A stretch of 28,230 nucleotides of DNA from an uncultured Mogibacterium sp. (lineage in GTDB: Bacteria > Bacillota_A > Clostridia > Peptostreptococcales > Anaerovoracaceae). Position 1 is the first letter of the stretch; the number at the start of each line of letters is the position of its first letter. Position numbers and translations under genes: made by a program. This document shows positions 8,374 through 17,306 of this stretch, piece after piece. The notes beneath the pieces are model-generated. The model was not told where the DNA came from and did no database searches. It worked only from the letters and a program-made list of their open reading frames with translations. The stretch spans positions 1-28,230 of the forward strand of contig NZ_CALHTQ010000200.1 in NCBI RefSeq assembly GCF_938039775.1, given 5' to 3'.

Positions 8374-9651
8374 ATGGATAAAAAGATATCAATAAAAGAG
8401 CTTTTATCAATTATTAAGGATAACAAGAAGATGATTGGGATAGTTGTAATAATCTCAGCCGTTTTTGTTGGGGGTTTTAGAGTTTACTCAGATCACCGCG
8501 AACAGCGAAAGGCTGCGGATATAAACACAAAAATCTCCTCGACCTATAAAAAGGAACTCGAAGAGTACAACAAAGACAATCAATTGTTGACAGACACTAT
8601 TCAAACACTTGATAACGAGAAAAAGTCAGCATTGAAAATAATTGGTGAAAATCCAATTATGAAGGTTGATGCATTTTCATCCGAGAGCATAAGAGTTAAA
8701 ATCACTGCATCAAATAAGACTAGCTATAATGCTGTTGAGAATGTTCTTTTAACTGCTGATAGTGAGACTATATTTGGAAAGTCAAACAGTGTACTTGAAA
8801 GATACAAATGGGATATAGTTCAGATTCCAGATATGAATTCAATTACTATTAATGAAAGCGGTGCTAGTGGCGCTGTATCAGAAGGACTTTTCGTTGGGAA
8901 TATATATGTATACTCTATCAAGGGACATAAAGCAAAAGATGTGGCAAACAATGTAATCAGGTTTCTCGAGTCTGAGAGAAGTAACCGCCTACAGGGAGTG
9001 GACTTCTCTGTAGTATCGGTTACATCTGGGGAGGCGGCAAAACAGGCTTTATATAACAAACAAAAAATTTATCGAACAAATATTGAAAATTTGAAATATG
9101 AAAGCGATAAAATAAATGAGGCCATGCGATCTCTGCAGGTACCATCCCAAAATACTGCTACAAATACAGGTTATATTAAGAGAAGTATGAAATCTGGATT
9201 CATAGGTGGTTTTTTTGGAGCATTTGTAGCAACTATGTTTGCAGTATATAGCTATATAAGAAAGCAAAGGATAAATTTTGCAAACAATATTGAAAGAGAC
9301 TATGGGATATCAGCACTAGGTGTAATTTCAAAGAGCGTACCCACAGACGTTCTGGTTGCAGATATTAAGCAGTTAGATACTGAAAATGAAGGGATTGGAT
9401 TTGTAGCAATCAATTCTGACAAGAGCTACTTAGAAAATATAGCTGAACTGATAGAAAAAATTGCTTCAAAATCAGAATATATTGGCTGTATAGTCGATGA
9501 TGTTGAGGCTATTAATAAAATTGCAAACTTTAAGAACTTTGTACTTATCACATCTGATGATGGAACAGATATAAATGAGAATGCTAAAATAACCATCAAT
9601 AAGCTAAGTCGATTGGATAAGAAAATCCTAGGTTGCATTAATGTTGAGTAA
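8374..9651 (+). CDS. Wzz/YveK-like chain-length protein with degenerate kinase-like C-terminus
   Basis: Topology is that of polysaccharide co-polymerases: TM1 at residues ~20-35, an external region of about 235 residues with coiled-coil-prone stretches, and a glycine-rich TM2 at ~273-295 (GFIGGFFGAFVATMF). A cytoplasmic domain of about 130 residues follows. Its strand/helix pattern (GIGFVAINSDKSYLE, then YIGCIVDD, then FVLITSDDGTD and a final KILGCINVE) resembles a shortened bacterial tyrosine kinase of the Wzc/CapB type. However, there is no Walker A GKS/T and no LLIDxD, so it should be inactive. No separate kinase or phosphatase gene is in the window. The frame opens at 8356, but ATG 8374 follows GGGGTG and gives a normal N-terminus; both starts are possible. 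It overlaps the polymerase gene by 11 bases. Confidence 0.75.
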   Translation: MDKKISIKELLSIIKDNKKMIGIVVIISAVFVGGFRVYSDHREQRKAADINTKISSTYKKELEEYNKDNQLLTDTIQTLDNEKKSALKIIGENPIMKVDAFSSESIRVKITASNKTSYNAVENVLLTADSETIFGKSNSVLERYKWDIVQIPDMNSITINESGASGAVSEGLFVGNIYVYSIKGHKAKDVANNVIRFLESERSNRLQGVDFSVVSVTSGEAAKQALYNKQKIYRTNIENLKYESDKINEAMRSLQVPSQNTATNTGYIKRSMKSGFIGGFFGAFVATMFAVYSYIRKQRINFANNIERDYGISALGVISKSVPTDVLVADIKQLDTENEGIGFVAINSDKSYLENIAELIEKIASKSEYIGCIVDDVEAINKIANFKNFVLITSDDGTDINENAKITINKLSRLDKKILGCINVE

Positions 9652-11008
9652 AAAAAATATGACGGATCTATTTAGTGGAAAAAAAATGAAAATTCTGGCA
9701 ATTTCCATAATTCTGCTAAAAATTTCCTTGGATTATAAATACTATACATGGTTAGCGCCATTACAGCTAAATGTTTACACGAGGGACTTCAACTTGCTCA
9801 AATACATAAATGGTATTGCATGGTTGGTGATTATTTTTATTACGATAAATCATAAGTGTAGAAGTGTATCTACATTCTTACTAACATTAGTATATGTAAT
9901 GCAAATTGTACCAATAACTACTATTTATGCCATGGGAAACAAGGAAGCGGCCTGCTATAACGGAATTTGCTTTTGCTTCTACCTGACCATTTTTATAGTA
10001 AACAATATTAACTTTTCTATAGGAGATCGACTATTAGAACCGAGCACGAAGTATTCACGTATAATAGAGCTTGCGATGGTCGCAATGTGCTTTTTGATTT
10101 TTGCATACATTGTGAAAAAAAATGGAGTTCCGACATTTACCGCACTAAACATTTACAAGGTTTATGAGCTTAGAGAATCAGGTTCATTTAGTTTAGGAAC
10201 TTATCCAGGATACGTTCTATCATGGGTTACTAATGTAATAATTCCGTTCTTTGCGACAAAGTGTATACTTGAGAAAAAGTTTGCCAAAGCAGCGATATTT
10301 GTCGCTATGATTTTCGTTATATATCTCTACGATGGACATAAAACGAATTTATTTATTTCAATAGTTGTAGTTATTGTGGCATTTTGGCTGAAAAGAAAAG
10401 AGTCTTATACAGAAATAATTTCGTGCCTTTGCTTAGGCATTTCTGCACTTGCAATAATTTCATCGTTAAATATTCCTGGAAACAATGTAATATTGGAGGT
10501 GTTTTCGCTATTTGGACGTAGAGTGATGCTGCTTTCTGCGCAAAATAAATTTGCTTATTTTGATTATTTTAGCAAGAATCCAAAGATGGGCTTAGGCGGA
10601 CTGTTCCCCACTTGGTTTTTGCATTTTGATGCCCGATATGTGGACATTGATTACACACGTACAATTTCAGGGATATATTATGGGACTCCAGAATCAGTAT
10701 CAAATACAGGTTATTTTGCAGAATGTCACGCAAGATTTGGTTTTTTTGGATATATTCTAGAGGGAGTATTATTTGCGGCGATATTAAAGCTTTTAGATGT
10801 AGCACAGAATAATATAGGATATGCACTTCTTACAGGAACTTCACTCTGCGTTTTTTTAGGATTAAATGATGCATTCCTACTTAACTCAATTGTACTTGGG
10901 CCAATGATGTTTTTAATCTTTATTGCATTATTCTATAAAAACAAGTGTATTAAGGATGAAATACTAAATAACCATGGAACAGCATGTAGTAACATGCATC
11001 TAAAGTAG
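9641..11008 (+). CDS. wzy: Wzy-like oligosaccharide repeat-unit polymerase
   Basis: A 455-residue, highly hydrophobic protein with around ten or more predicted membrane segments and one large hydrophilic loop near residues 310-370 (GGLFPTWFLHFDAR through SVSNTGYFAECHARFGFFGY). That layout is typical of O-antigen or capsule polymerases, which join flipped repeat units on the outer face of the membrane. The family has little conserved sequence, so the call rests on topology, length and position between Wzz-like and Wzx-like genes. The start overlaps the stop of the preceding gene by 11 bases, and the ribosome site is weak, suggesting coupled translation. The DNA is very AT-rich; I count 15 G+C in the 60 bases 9841-9900. 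Confidence 0.75.
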   Translation: MLSKKNMTDLFSGKKMKILAISIILLKISLDYKYYTWLAPLQLNVYTRDFNLLKYINGIAWLVIIFITINHKCRSVSTFLLTLVYVMQIVPITTIYAMGNKEAACYNGICFCFYLTIFIVNNINFSIGDRLLEPSTKYSRIIELAMVAMCFLIFAYIVKKNGVPTFTALNIYKVYELRESGSFSLGTYPGYVLSWVTNVIIPFFATKCILEKKFAKAAIFVAMIFVIYLYDGHKTNLFISIVVVIVAFWLKRKESYTEIISCLCLGISALAIISSLNIPGNNVILEVFSLFGRRVMLLSAQNKFAYFDYFSKNPKMGLGGLFPTWFLHFDARYVDIDYTRTISGIYYGTPESVSNTGYFAECHARFGFFGYILEGVLFAAILKLLDVAQNNIGYALLTGTSLCVFLGLNDAFLLNSIVLGPMMFLIFIALFYKNKCIKDEILNNHGTACSNMHLK

Positions 11009-11024
11009 TATTTGGAATATAGAG

Positions 11025-12380
11025 ATGAAGAAATACATTTTACAGATAAAAGAATCAGCAATAGCAAAAAATATAGCTACTCTGGTTTCTGGAAACATAA
11101 TCGGGTATGCAATCAATACGTTTTTGCTGTTGTTCATAATTAGAGTATATTCCCCTGCAGAGATTGGCACCTATGATTTAATAGTATCGGATGGAGCAAT
11201 TATCACAACTGTAGTGGGTCTAGGACTTGTGATGGCAATTCTGATTCCGAAGGATGATAGAACAGCCAAGATACTATGTCAGATAGTTAGTGTTTTTAGC
11301 ATAATAAGTATGATAATAGGAAGTATCGTGCTGATTGCAATATCAGGTAGATTCAAATTATTTTCATTAAACTTCAACTATAGTTTGGCATGCATACTGC
11401 TCGCGATATACTCATATTTCTTCATCCAGCAGCAGCTTTTCTACGCATATGTAAACAGAAAAGGGCTATATCGAGTACTGTTTTGGAATCCAATAATAAT
11501 GGCTGCCTCTAATTCAGTAATATCTCTTGTTTTGGGATTAATGGGATGGAGTTCGCCAGGATACCTTATCGGAACCATTTGTTCACTCATGCTCAGTATT
11601 TTGCTGATGATGAAAAACGCAAACCCGTATAATGAAAGATTCTCTATTTCAGAACTCAAGGGAACACTTTCTATTTATAAAGAATTTCCGCTAGTGCAAA
11701 TGCCTGCTAATGTCGTATCTGTTTCATCTCAACAGATACCTATTCAGTATCTCGGAAATGTCTTTAGCAAGGCAACGCTAGGGGGCTTTACGATGGCGAA
11801 TAGAATTCTAAGCATTCCAATTGCTTTGATTTCAACGCAGATAAGTAAAGTGTATCAGCGTGAGCTAGCAATTAGGAATGGTAGAGGTGAGCGTGTGGGG
11901 GACTTTGCGCTCGATTTACTAAGAAAAAATTACTTTTTAGCCTTCATACCAATTTTTGTGTTGGTTGTCTTTGGAGAGCCTGTCGTTGGAATAGCTCTCG
12001 GTAACAAATGGCGTGTATCTGCTATATACATGACAATACTAGGTGCTGACTATCTACTTAAATACTGTACAAGCTGCATAAGCGGAACATTTGTTATTGT
12101 CAATAGACCTAGGATGTCATTGTTACTATCAATCCTAACGCTTGCAATAAATGTAATGTGTTTTGTAATTGTGGGGCGCCTTGGGTATGGCATATTTAAA
12201 ACCATTATTTTCTATGCCGTATCTGACGGAGTGATTAACTTGCTTAATATCTTTCTTTGTATGAAAGTCATAAATACAGATTATAAGAAATTGATGCGAT
12301 TTCTCTTTATTGAAATGTTGGGGTCAATTTCAGTAATGTACATAATTTATATACTTATTGACAAAATATTTTATTACTAG
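11025..12380 (+). CDS. wzx: Wzx-like polysaccharide flippase (MOP superfamily)
   Basis: A 451-residue polytopic membrane protein with about twelve hydrophobic segments. The N-terminus has the typical flippase form: a short basic leader, then LVSGNIIGYAINTFLLLF and RVYSPAEIGTYDL, the conserved 'Y-x-P-x-x-x-G' region of Wzx/RfbX proteins. It should move undecaprenyl-PP-linked repeat units across the membrane. The gene starts 16 bases after the polymerase, and its stop is adjacent to the ATG that opens the next frame, all in one transcription unit. The base composition is as AT-rich as that of the polymerase. Confidence 0.85.
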   Translation: MKKYILQIKESAIAKNIATLVSGNIIGYAINTFLLLFIIRVYSPAEIGTYDLIVSDGAIITTVVGLGLVMAILIPKDDRTAKILCQIVSVFSIISMIIGSIVLIAISGRFKLFSLNFNYSLACILLAIYSYFFIQQQLFYAYVNRKGLYRVLFWNPIIMAASNSVISLVLGLMGWSSPGYLIGTICSLMLSILLMMKNANPYNERFSISELKGTLSIYKEFPLVQMPANVVSVSSQQIPIQYLGNVFSKATLGGFTMANRILSIPIALISTQISKVYQRELAIRNGRGERVGDFALDLLRKNYFLAFIPIFVLVVFGEPVVGIALGNKWRVSAIYMTILGADYLLKYCTSCISGTFVIVNRPRMSLLLSILTLAINVMCFVIVGRLGYGIFKTIIFYAVSDGVINLLNIFLCMKVINTDYKKLMRFLFIEMLGSISVMYIIYILIDKIFYY

Positions 12381-12395
12381 ATGAAGGAGATAGAG

Positions 12396-13493
12396 ATGAA
12401 AGAGATTAAATATTGTACTAGATGTGTAATGAATAACGAGGCTGATCCACATATCACCTTTGATGAAGATGGAGTATGTAACTACTGCACGGAAGCATTG
12501 ACGCATATTAATACAGATGTGTATTTCCCTAATGAAGAGGGTGAGAAGAGATTAAAGGAGATGATCGATAAAATCAAATCCGAAAATGCCGGAAAAAAAT
12601 ATGACTGTATAATGGGTATATCAGGAGGTCTTGATTCAGCATACCTAGCATATTTAGGCTATAAATGGGGGCTTCGTATATTAGCAGTGCATATCGATGA
12701 TGGGTATGATACAGAGATTTCTAAGGAAAATATAAAGAAACTTTGTGAAGCTGCGAATATCGAAATGCGCACAATCACGCCTGATGCGGAGCAGTTTAAT
12801 GATCTAACATTAGCTTACATGAAAGCCGGAGTTCCTGATGTTGCCGTTCCACAAGATAACATCCTCTTCGCATTTCTGTACGATACAGTAGAAAAAGAAG
12901 GCATAAAATATTTCCTTTCAGGTGGCAACTTTGCTCTTGAATGTGTTCTTCAGAAAGGAAATGGCTATAGCGCAATGGATGTTACAAACATCAAGGATAT
13001 CCATAAGAGATTTGGAACAAAGGGCATAGACAAGCTAAAATTTATAACTTCGTATAAGAAATATATGAGAATAAAGAAGGGAAGCGTGGTCACGCTTAGA
13101 CCCCTTGACTTAATAGACTATAATAGAGAACGTGCGTTTAAGGAGTTAGCAGATTTTTGTGACTTTAAATACTATGGAAGCAAGCATCTTGAAAATATCC
13201 TAACAGCATTTATTCAACTTTACTGGCTGCCAAAGAAGTTTGGTGTAGATAAGAGATCTTCACACCTTTCTAGCATGATTGTTTCGGGGCAGATGACTAG
13301 AGAAGAAGCGATGGCAGAGCTTCAGATGCCAGCCTATGATGAAGATATGATGAATGAATATATAAGTATTATCAAAGAAAATTTGGGACTATCTGACGAA
13401 GCTTTTGACGAGATTATGAAGAGTCCTACTCATCAGCATACAGAGTATAAGACTGAAAAATTCGCACCTTTTATTCGCAAAATACTAAGGTAG
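12396..13493 (+). CDS. wbpG: N-acetyl sugar amidotransferase (WbpG/PseA-type PP-loop enzyme)
   Basis: A 365-residue protein with a zinc-type cysteine pair CTRC (C7, C10) and CNYC (C28, C31), then a PP-loop SGGLDS (residues 76-81), as in WbpG/PseA enzymes. These activate an acetamido group with ATP and install ammonia, giving an acetamidino group. In P. aeruginosa O5, WbpG works with HisH and HisF homologues on ManNAc3NAcA; the same sugar pathway is predicted here. No HisH or HisF partner lies in the window. AAGGAGA at 12384-12390 makes ATG 12396 the start rather than ATG 12381. The gene sits between the flippase and a GT4 gene. Confidence 0.88.
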   Translation: MKEIKYCTRCVMNNEADPHITFDEDGVCNYCTEALTHINTDVYFPNEEGEKRLKEMIDKIKSENAGKKYDCIMGISGGLDSAYLAYLGYKWGLRILAVHIDDGYDTEISKENIKKLCEAANIEMRTITPDAEQFNDLTLAYMKAGVPDVAVPQDNILFAFLYDTVEKEGIKYFLSGGNFALECVLQKGNGYSAMDVTNIKDIHKRFGTKGIDKLKFITSYKKYMRIKKGSVVTLRPLDLIDYNRERAFKELADFCDFKYYGSKHLENILTAFIQLYWLPKKFGVDKRSSHLSSMIVSGQMTREEAMAELQMPAYDEDMMNEYISIIKENLGLSDEAFDEIMKSPTHQHTEYKTEKFAPFIRKILR

Positions 13494-13521
13494 TGACTTA
13501 CTTTAACAACAGAGGATTTTG

Positions 13522-14688
13522 ATGAAATTATTAAAGATTTGTTGCAGTAAATGGGTAAATGAGAGCAGGGATTACAGAGAACTGTCTGTATATCAAGAGG
13601 AAGGAGCTGAAATAGCTGTCCTAGCAAAAGGAGATGTTGGTGATAAGCCAGCAAAAGACACCGTTGAAGGCTTCCAAGTATTTAGATATACAACAAAACC
13701 ACTTGGTGAAAAAATGCCGGGACCAATTAATAAAGTGATTAGTTTGGTTCAATGGGCGAGCTTTGCAAGAAAGCAGCACCCAGATATTATTTCTGGGCAT
13801 GACCTACTAGCGCTGACGATTGGCTGGCTATCAACGTTTTTTACAAAAAAAAAGCCGAAGCTAATTTATGATTCGCATGAATTTGAAATTGGAAGAAATG
13901 CGGACAGATCTGGAGTTTTGAAATGGCTGATACTACATTGGGAGCACTTCATGATTAAAAGAAGTGCGTTGACTGTTGTGGTTAACGATAGCATTGCGGA
14001 TGAAATAGCAAAGTTATACAAATTAAAAGAAAGACCTGCAGTCGTTAGAAATATCCCTATGGGATTTGATATTAACAAGAAAGAGTGTGAGAGGGTCAGA
14101 GAACGGCTACTAGAGAAACTAGGTGTTGAAAAACTTTTGATTTACCATGGGCTAGTATGCAAAGGAAGAGGTGTAGAGGCAACTATAGGCGCTATGCCGA
14201 AACTTGAGAATGTTGGATTGCTAGTGGTCGGAAATCCTGACTCAACTGAATATTTAGACGAACTTCGAAAGATGAGCAGAGATCTCAATGTTGACAGTCG
14301 GGTAGAATTTCATGAGGCAGTTCCTCACGAAGAACTCTGGAAGTTTGTTGGGGCAGCTGATGTGGGGATCGTTATGATTTCTCCAGTTTCAAAGAGCTAT
14401 TACTATGCACTTCCCAATAAACTGTTTGAATGTATTCAATCTGGAATTCCAGTTGTAGGTTCAGATCTACCAGAAATTAAGAGAATTGTTAATGGATATA
14501 AGGTCGGAACTATTGCAAAACCGGATGATTCAGATAGTATTGCGTCGGCAGTAAAAGAACTTGTTATTAATAAATCGCTGTATGATGAAGTTAAATCCAA
14601 TGTGGAAAAATCTAAAGAAATATTGTGCTGGGAAAGTGAAAAAAAAGCTTTATCAAAGGCGTTCAATGAAATTTCACATGAACTTTAA
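13522..14688 (+). CDS. GT4 family glycosyltransferase
   Basis: A 388-residue retaining glycosyltransferase with two Rossmann-like domains. The N-terminal acceptor domain includes LIYDSHEFEIGR. The C-terminal donor domain has YHGLVCKGRGVEATI, the typical start of that domain, and NKLFECIQSGIPVVGSDLPE, the GT4 glutamate region. It should extend the lipid-linked repeat unit on the cytoplasmic side; the sugar donor cannot be read from sequence. AGAGGA at 13511-13516 precedes ATG 13522 by five bases; a TTG directly upstream (13519) is an unlikely start. It is the last gene of the first unit, since a new promoter follows. Confidence 0.85.
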   Translation: MKLLKICCSKWVNESRDYRELSVYQEEGAEIAVLAKGDVGDKPAKDTVEGFQVFRYTTKPLGEKMPGPINKVISLVQWASFARKQHPDIISGHDLLALTIGWLSTFFTKKKPKLIYDSHEFEIGRNADRSGVLKWLILHWEHFMIKRSALTVVVNDSIADEIAKLYKLKERPAVVRNIPMGFDINKKECERVRERLLEKLGVEKLLIYHGLVCKGRGVEATIGAMPKLENVGLLVVGNPDSTEYLDELRKMSRDLNVDSRVEFHEAVPHEELWKFVGAADVGIVMISPVSKSYYYALPNKLFECIQSGIPVVGSDLPEIKRIVNGYKVGTIAKPDDSDSIASAVKELVINKSLYDEVKSNVEKSKEILCWESEKKALSKAFNEISHEL

Positions 14689-14711
14689 AATGTATGCACA
14701 CATTGGAAATA

Positions 14712-14741
14712 TTGACATTGTAGGCTATTATTATATATAAT
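14712..14741 (+). promoter_or_regulatory. sigma-A type promoter of the wbpABE-like unit
   Basis: A perfect TTGACA (14712-14717) and a perfect TATAAT (14736-14741) are separated by 18 bases in the 155-base gap between the GT4 gene and the WbpA-like gene. Transcription should start near 14748, giving a leader of about 95 bases. It would allow the dehydrogenase and downstream genes to be expressed separately from the first unit. Confidence 0.75.
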
Positions 14742-14754
14742 AATTCGAATTAGT

Positions 14755-14791
14755 TTAACCAATTCTATATATAAAATCGGTTAGTTTTCTT
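14755..14791 (+). promoter_or_regulatory. Leader stem-loop with T-rich tail, possible weak attenuator
   Basis: TTAACCAATT (14755-14764) pairs with AATCGGTTAG (14775-14784) around a 10-base AT loop. There is one A-C mismatch and one T-G wobble. A TTTTCTT tract follows. The stem is AT-rich, so it would be a weak terminator at best. It lies just inside the transcript of the 14712-14741 promoter and could attenuate it, or stop some read-through from upstream. Confidence 0.3.
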
Positions 14792-14843
14792 GCTAGTCGT
14801 TAAATTAGTAAAAGCATAAAAGAAAGGTATAAAGGTATCATTA

Positions 14844-16163
14844 ATGGGCATGAAGGAACGTTTACTCGAGAAAATCGCAAAGCGCGACATTACTGTAGGA
14901 GTTGTAGGCCTAGGATACGTAGGTCTTCCACTTGCTGTCGAGAAGGCTAAGGCGGGCTTTAAGACCATCGGCTTCGACGTACAGGAAGAGAAAGTTAAGA
15001 TGGTTAACGAGGGACACAACTATATAGGAGACGTTGTAAACGAAGACCTCAAAGAGCTCGTAGAGAGCGGTATGATGAAGGCGACATCGGACTTCTCATT
15101 CGTAAAGGATGTTGACTTCATTGCTATCTGTGTGCCTACTCCTCTTGATAAGCATCAGGAGCCAGACATAAGCTATGTAAAGTCCTCCACAGAGGCTATT
15201 TCAAAGCACCTATCTAATGACACAATGGTTGTTCTCGAGTCTACAACTTACCCAGGAACTACTGAGGAGCTGCTGCTTCCTATTCTAGAAGAGGGTTCTG
15301 GACTAAAGTGCGGAGAGGACTTCTACCTCGGATTCTCGCCGGAGCGTGTTGACCCAGGTAACGTGATTTACAAGACTAAGAACACTCCGAAGGTTGTTGG
15401 TGCTGTTGGCAAAGACGCAACAGAAGTAATTTCTGCGATGTATAGAGAAGTTCTCGAGGGAGAGATTTATGAAGTATCTTCACCAGCTATAGCTGAGATG
15501 GAGAAGATTCTGGAGAATACATATAGAAATATCAACATCGGTCTTGTTAACGAGCTTGCAATGCTCTGCAACAAGATGGAGATTTCACTGTGGGAAGTAA
15601 TCGAGGCTGCAAAGACCAAGCCATACGGATTTCAGGCATTCTACCCAGGACCTGGACTAGGCGGACACTGCATCCCTCTAGACCCATATTACCTAACATG
15701 GAAGGCAAGAGAGTTTGGTTTCCACACATCGATGATTGAGAGCTCAATGATTATTAACGATAAAATGCCTGAGTATACAGTAGATAGAGCTGCATCGGTT
15801 CTAAATAACCATAAGAAGGCTCTCAACGGATCGAAGGTTCTCGTTCTAGGCGTTGCTTACAAGAATAACATCGATGACTACAGAGAGAGCCCTGCGCTCA
15901 ACGTAATTGACATTCTTAAGGAGAGAGGTGCAGATACTGATTTCTACGATCCATGGATTCCAAAGTATAAGAGACATGGCGAGTGGCATGAAGGCATCGG
16001 TGAGATTAATGCTGATGTAATCAAGGGATACGACCTTGTCCTCGTTGCAACAGCACATGATGCATACGACTATGAGATGATTAGAGAGAATGCAGTTGCA
16101 ATATTCGATACTCGTAACGCATTCAAGGACGTAAAGGAAAGAGATAACATTTCTCTCCTATAA
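14844..16163 (+). CDS. wbpA: UDP-N-acetylglucosamine 6-dehydrogenase, WbpA-like
   Basis: NAD-dependent oxidation of UDP-GlcNAc to UDP-GlcNAcA, the first step of the UDP-ManNAc3NAcA route. The 439-residue protein has the NAD motif GVVGLGYVGLPLA (residues ~18-30), then ICVPTPLD, ESTTYPGTTEE, FSPERVDPGN, and the catalytic cysteine C276 in GLGGHCIPLDPYY. Length and motifs fit WbpA/Cap5L-type enzymes. WecC (UDP-ManNAcA formation) is the main alternative, but the WbpB and WbpE homologues next door favour WbpA. AAAGG at 14831-14835 supports ATG 14844; ATG 14850 is also possible. The gene is G+C-richer than its neighbours upstream (27 of 60 bases in 15001-15060). Confidence 0.9.
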   Translation: MGMKERLLEKIAKRDITVGVVGLGYVGLPLAVEKAKAGFKTIGFDVQEEKVKMVNEGHNYIGDVVNEDLKELVESGMMKATSDFSFVKDVDFIAICVPTPLDKHQEPDISYVKSSTEAISKHLSNDTMVVLESTTYPGTTEELLLPILEEGSGLKCGEDFYLGFSPERVDPGNVIYKTKNTPKVVGAVGKDATEVISAMYREVLEGEIYEVSSPAIAEMEKILENTYRNINIGLVNELAMLCNKMEISLWEVIEAAKTKPYGFQAFYPGPGLGGHCIPLDPYYLTWKAREFGFHTSMIESSMIINDKMPEYTVDRAASVLNNHKKALNGSKVLVLGVAYKNNIDDYRESPALNVIDILKERGADTDFYDPWIPKYKRHGEWHEGIGEINADVIKGYDLVLVATAHDAYDYEMIRENAVAIFDTRNAFKDVKERDNISLL

Positions 16164-16214
16164 GCCCGGCAAAATATAAACACTATAGTAATTAAAATTC
16201 CGGAGGACATTTAA

Positions 16215-17291
16215 ATGAAATATGCATTGATTGGATGCGGTAGAATCGCAACAAATCACGTGACTGCTGCAGTAAATAATAATCTAGAGATAGTTGCGGT
16301 GTGCGATATCGTGCCAGAGAAGATGGAAGAGATTCTTGCAAAGCACAACTTGGCTGATGATAAATCAATCAAGAGATATACCGACTATAAGCAGATGCTC
16401 GAAGAGAACGAACTTGAGCTTGTCAGCATCGCGACAGAAAGTGGAAAGCATGCAGCAATTGCACTAGATGCAATCGATGCGGGAGTTAGCGTAATTATTG
16501 AAAAGCCTATGGCTATGAATATTGCTGACGCTGAAGAGATTATCAAGAGAGCTGACGAGAAGAATGTAAAGGTTTCAGCTTGTCACCAGAATAGATTTAA
16601 CGTAGCTATTCAGGAAGTGAGAAAGGCTATAGAGGGAGATCGTTTCGGAAAGCTTTCCCATGCATCTATCAATGTTCGATGGAATAGAAACAAAGGATAT
16701 TACGACCAAGCTCCTTGGAGAGGAACCTGGGAAGAAGATGGTGGCTGCCTGATGAACCAGTGCATCCACGGAATAGACCTTCTCAGATGGATGATGGGAG
16801 ATGAGGTAGTGGAAGTTTATGGAGCAACTAGACAGCAGTTCCATGATTATCTAGAGGCTGAAGATGTTGGAGTTGCTGTAGTTAAGTTCAAGAACGGCGC
16901 AATCGGAACTATTGAGGGAACTACTAACGTATACCCTCAGAATCTCGAAGAGACACTGTATCTATTTGGAGAAAACGGAACAGTAAAGGTTGGCGGTAAA
17001 TCCACCAACACGATTGACGTGTGGGATTTCAAAGATGAGACCGCTGAAGACCAGAAGAACAAGGGGCTCGAAGAAGAGACGAGCAATGTATATGGAAATG
17101 GTCATACAAGTCTATTTGCCGATGTAATAGAAGCGATTAAGGAAGACAGAACACCTTATGTAGATGGAGTTGCTGGAAGAAACGCACTTGAGATGGTTCT
17201 CGCTATATATAAGAGTCAGAAGGAAGGTGTGCCGGTGAGACTTCCATTGACAGATTTTGCAAGCACTGATATGCGAGGCGAATTCAAGTAG
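16215..17291 (+). CDS. wbpB: Gfo/Idh/MocA oxidoreductase, WbpB/WlbA-like
   Basis: Predicted to oxidise C3 of UDP-GlcNAcA to the 3-keto sugar, working as a pair with the next gene's aminotransferase. The 358-residue protein opens with GCGRIATNH (NAD-binding Rossmann fold) and has the family EKP motif with K97 (EKPMAMN). HQNRFN, the APWRGTWEEDGG segment and NQCIHGIDLLRW, with its conserved His, are typical of WlbA-type enzymes. GGAGGA lies about ten bases before the ATG. Only 51 bases separate it from WbpA and 15 from WbpE, and the gene order A-B-E preserves the reaction order. Confidence 0.88.
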   Translation: MKYALIGCGRIATNHVTAAVNNNLEIVAVCDIVPEKMEEILAKHNLADDKSIKRYTDYKQMLEENELELVSIATESGKHAAIALDAIDAGVSVIIEKPMAMNIADAEEIIKRADEKNVKVSACHQNRFNVAIQEVRKAIEGDRFGKLSHASINVRWNRNKGYYDQAPWRGTWEEDGGCLMNQCIHGIDLLRWMMGDEVVEVYGATRQQFHDYLEAEDVGVAVVKFKNGAIGTIEGTTNVYPQNLEETLYLFGENGTVKVGGKSTNTIDVWDFKDETAEDQKNKGLEEETSNVYGNGHTSLFADVIEAIKEDRTPYVDGVAGRNALEMVLAIYKSQKEGVPVRLPLTDFASTDMRGEFK

Positions 17292-17306
17292 AAGCGGAGG
17301 GATATA

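Noticed and set aside
14696..14711. AATGT/ACATT inverted repeat after the GT4 gene as a terminator
   Set aside because: The stem is only five pairs, AT-rich and lacks a T-run.
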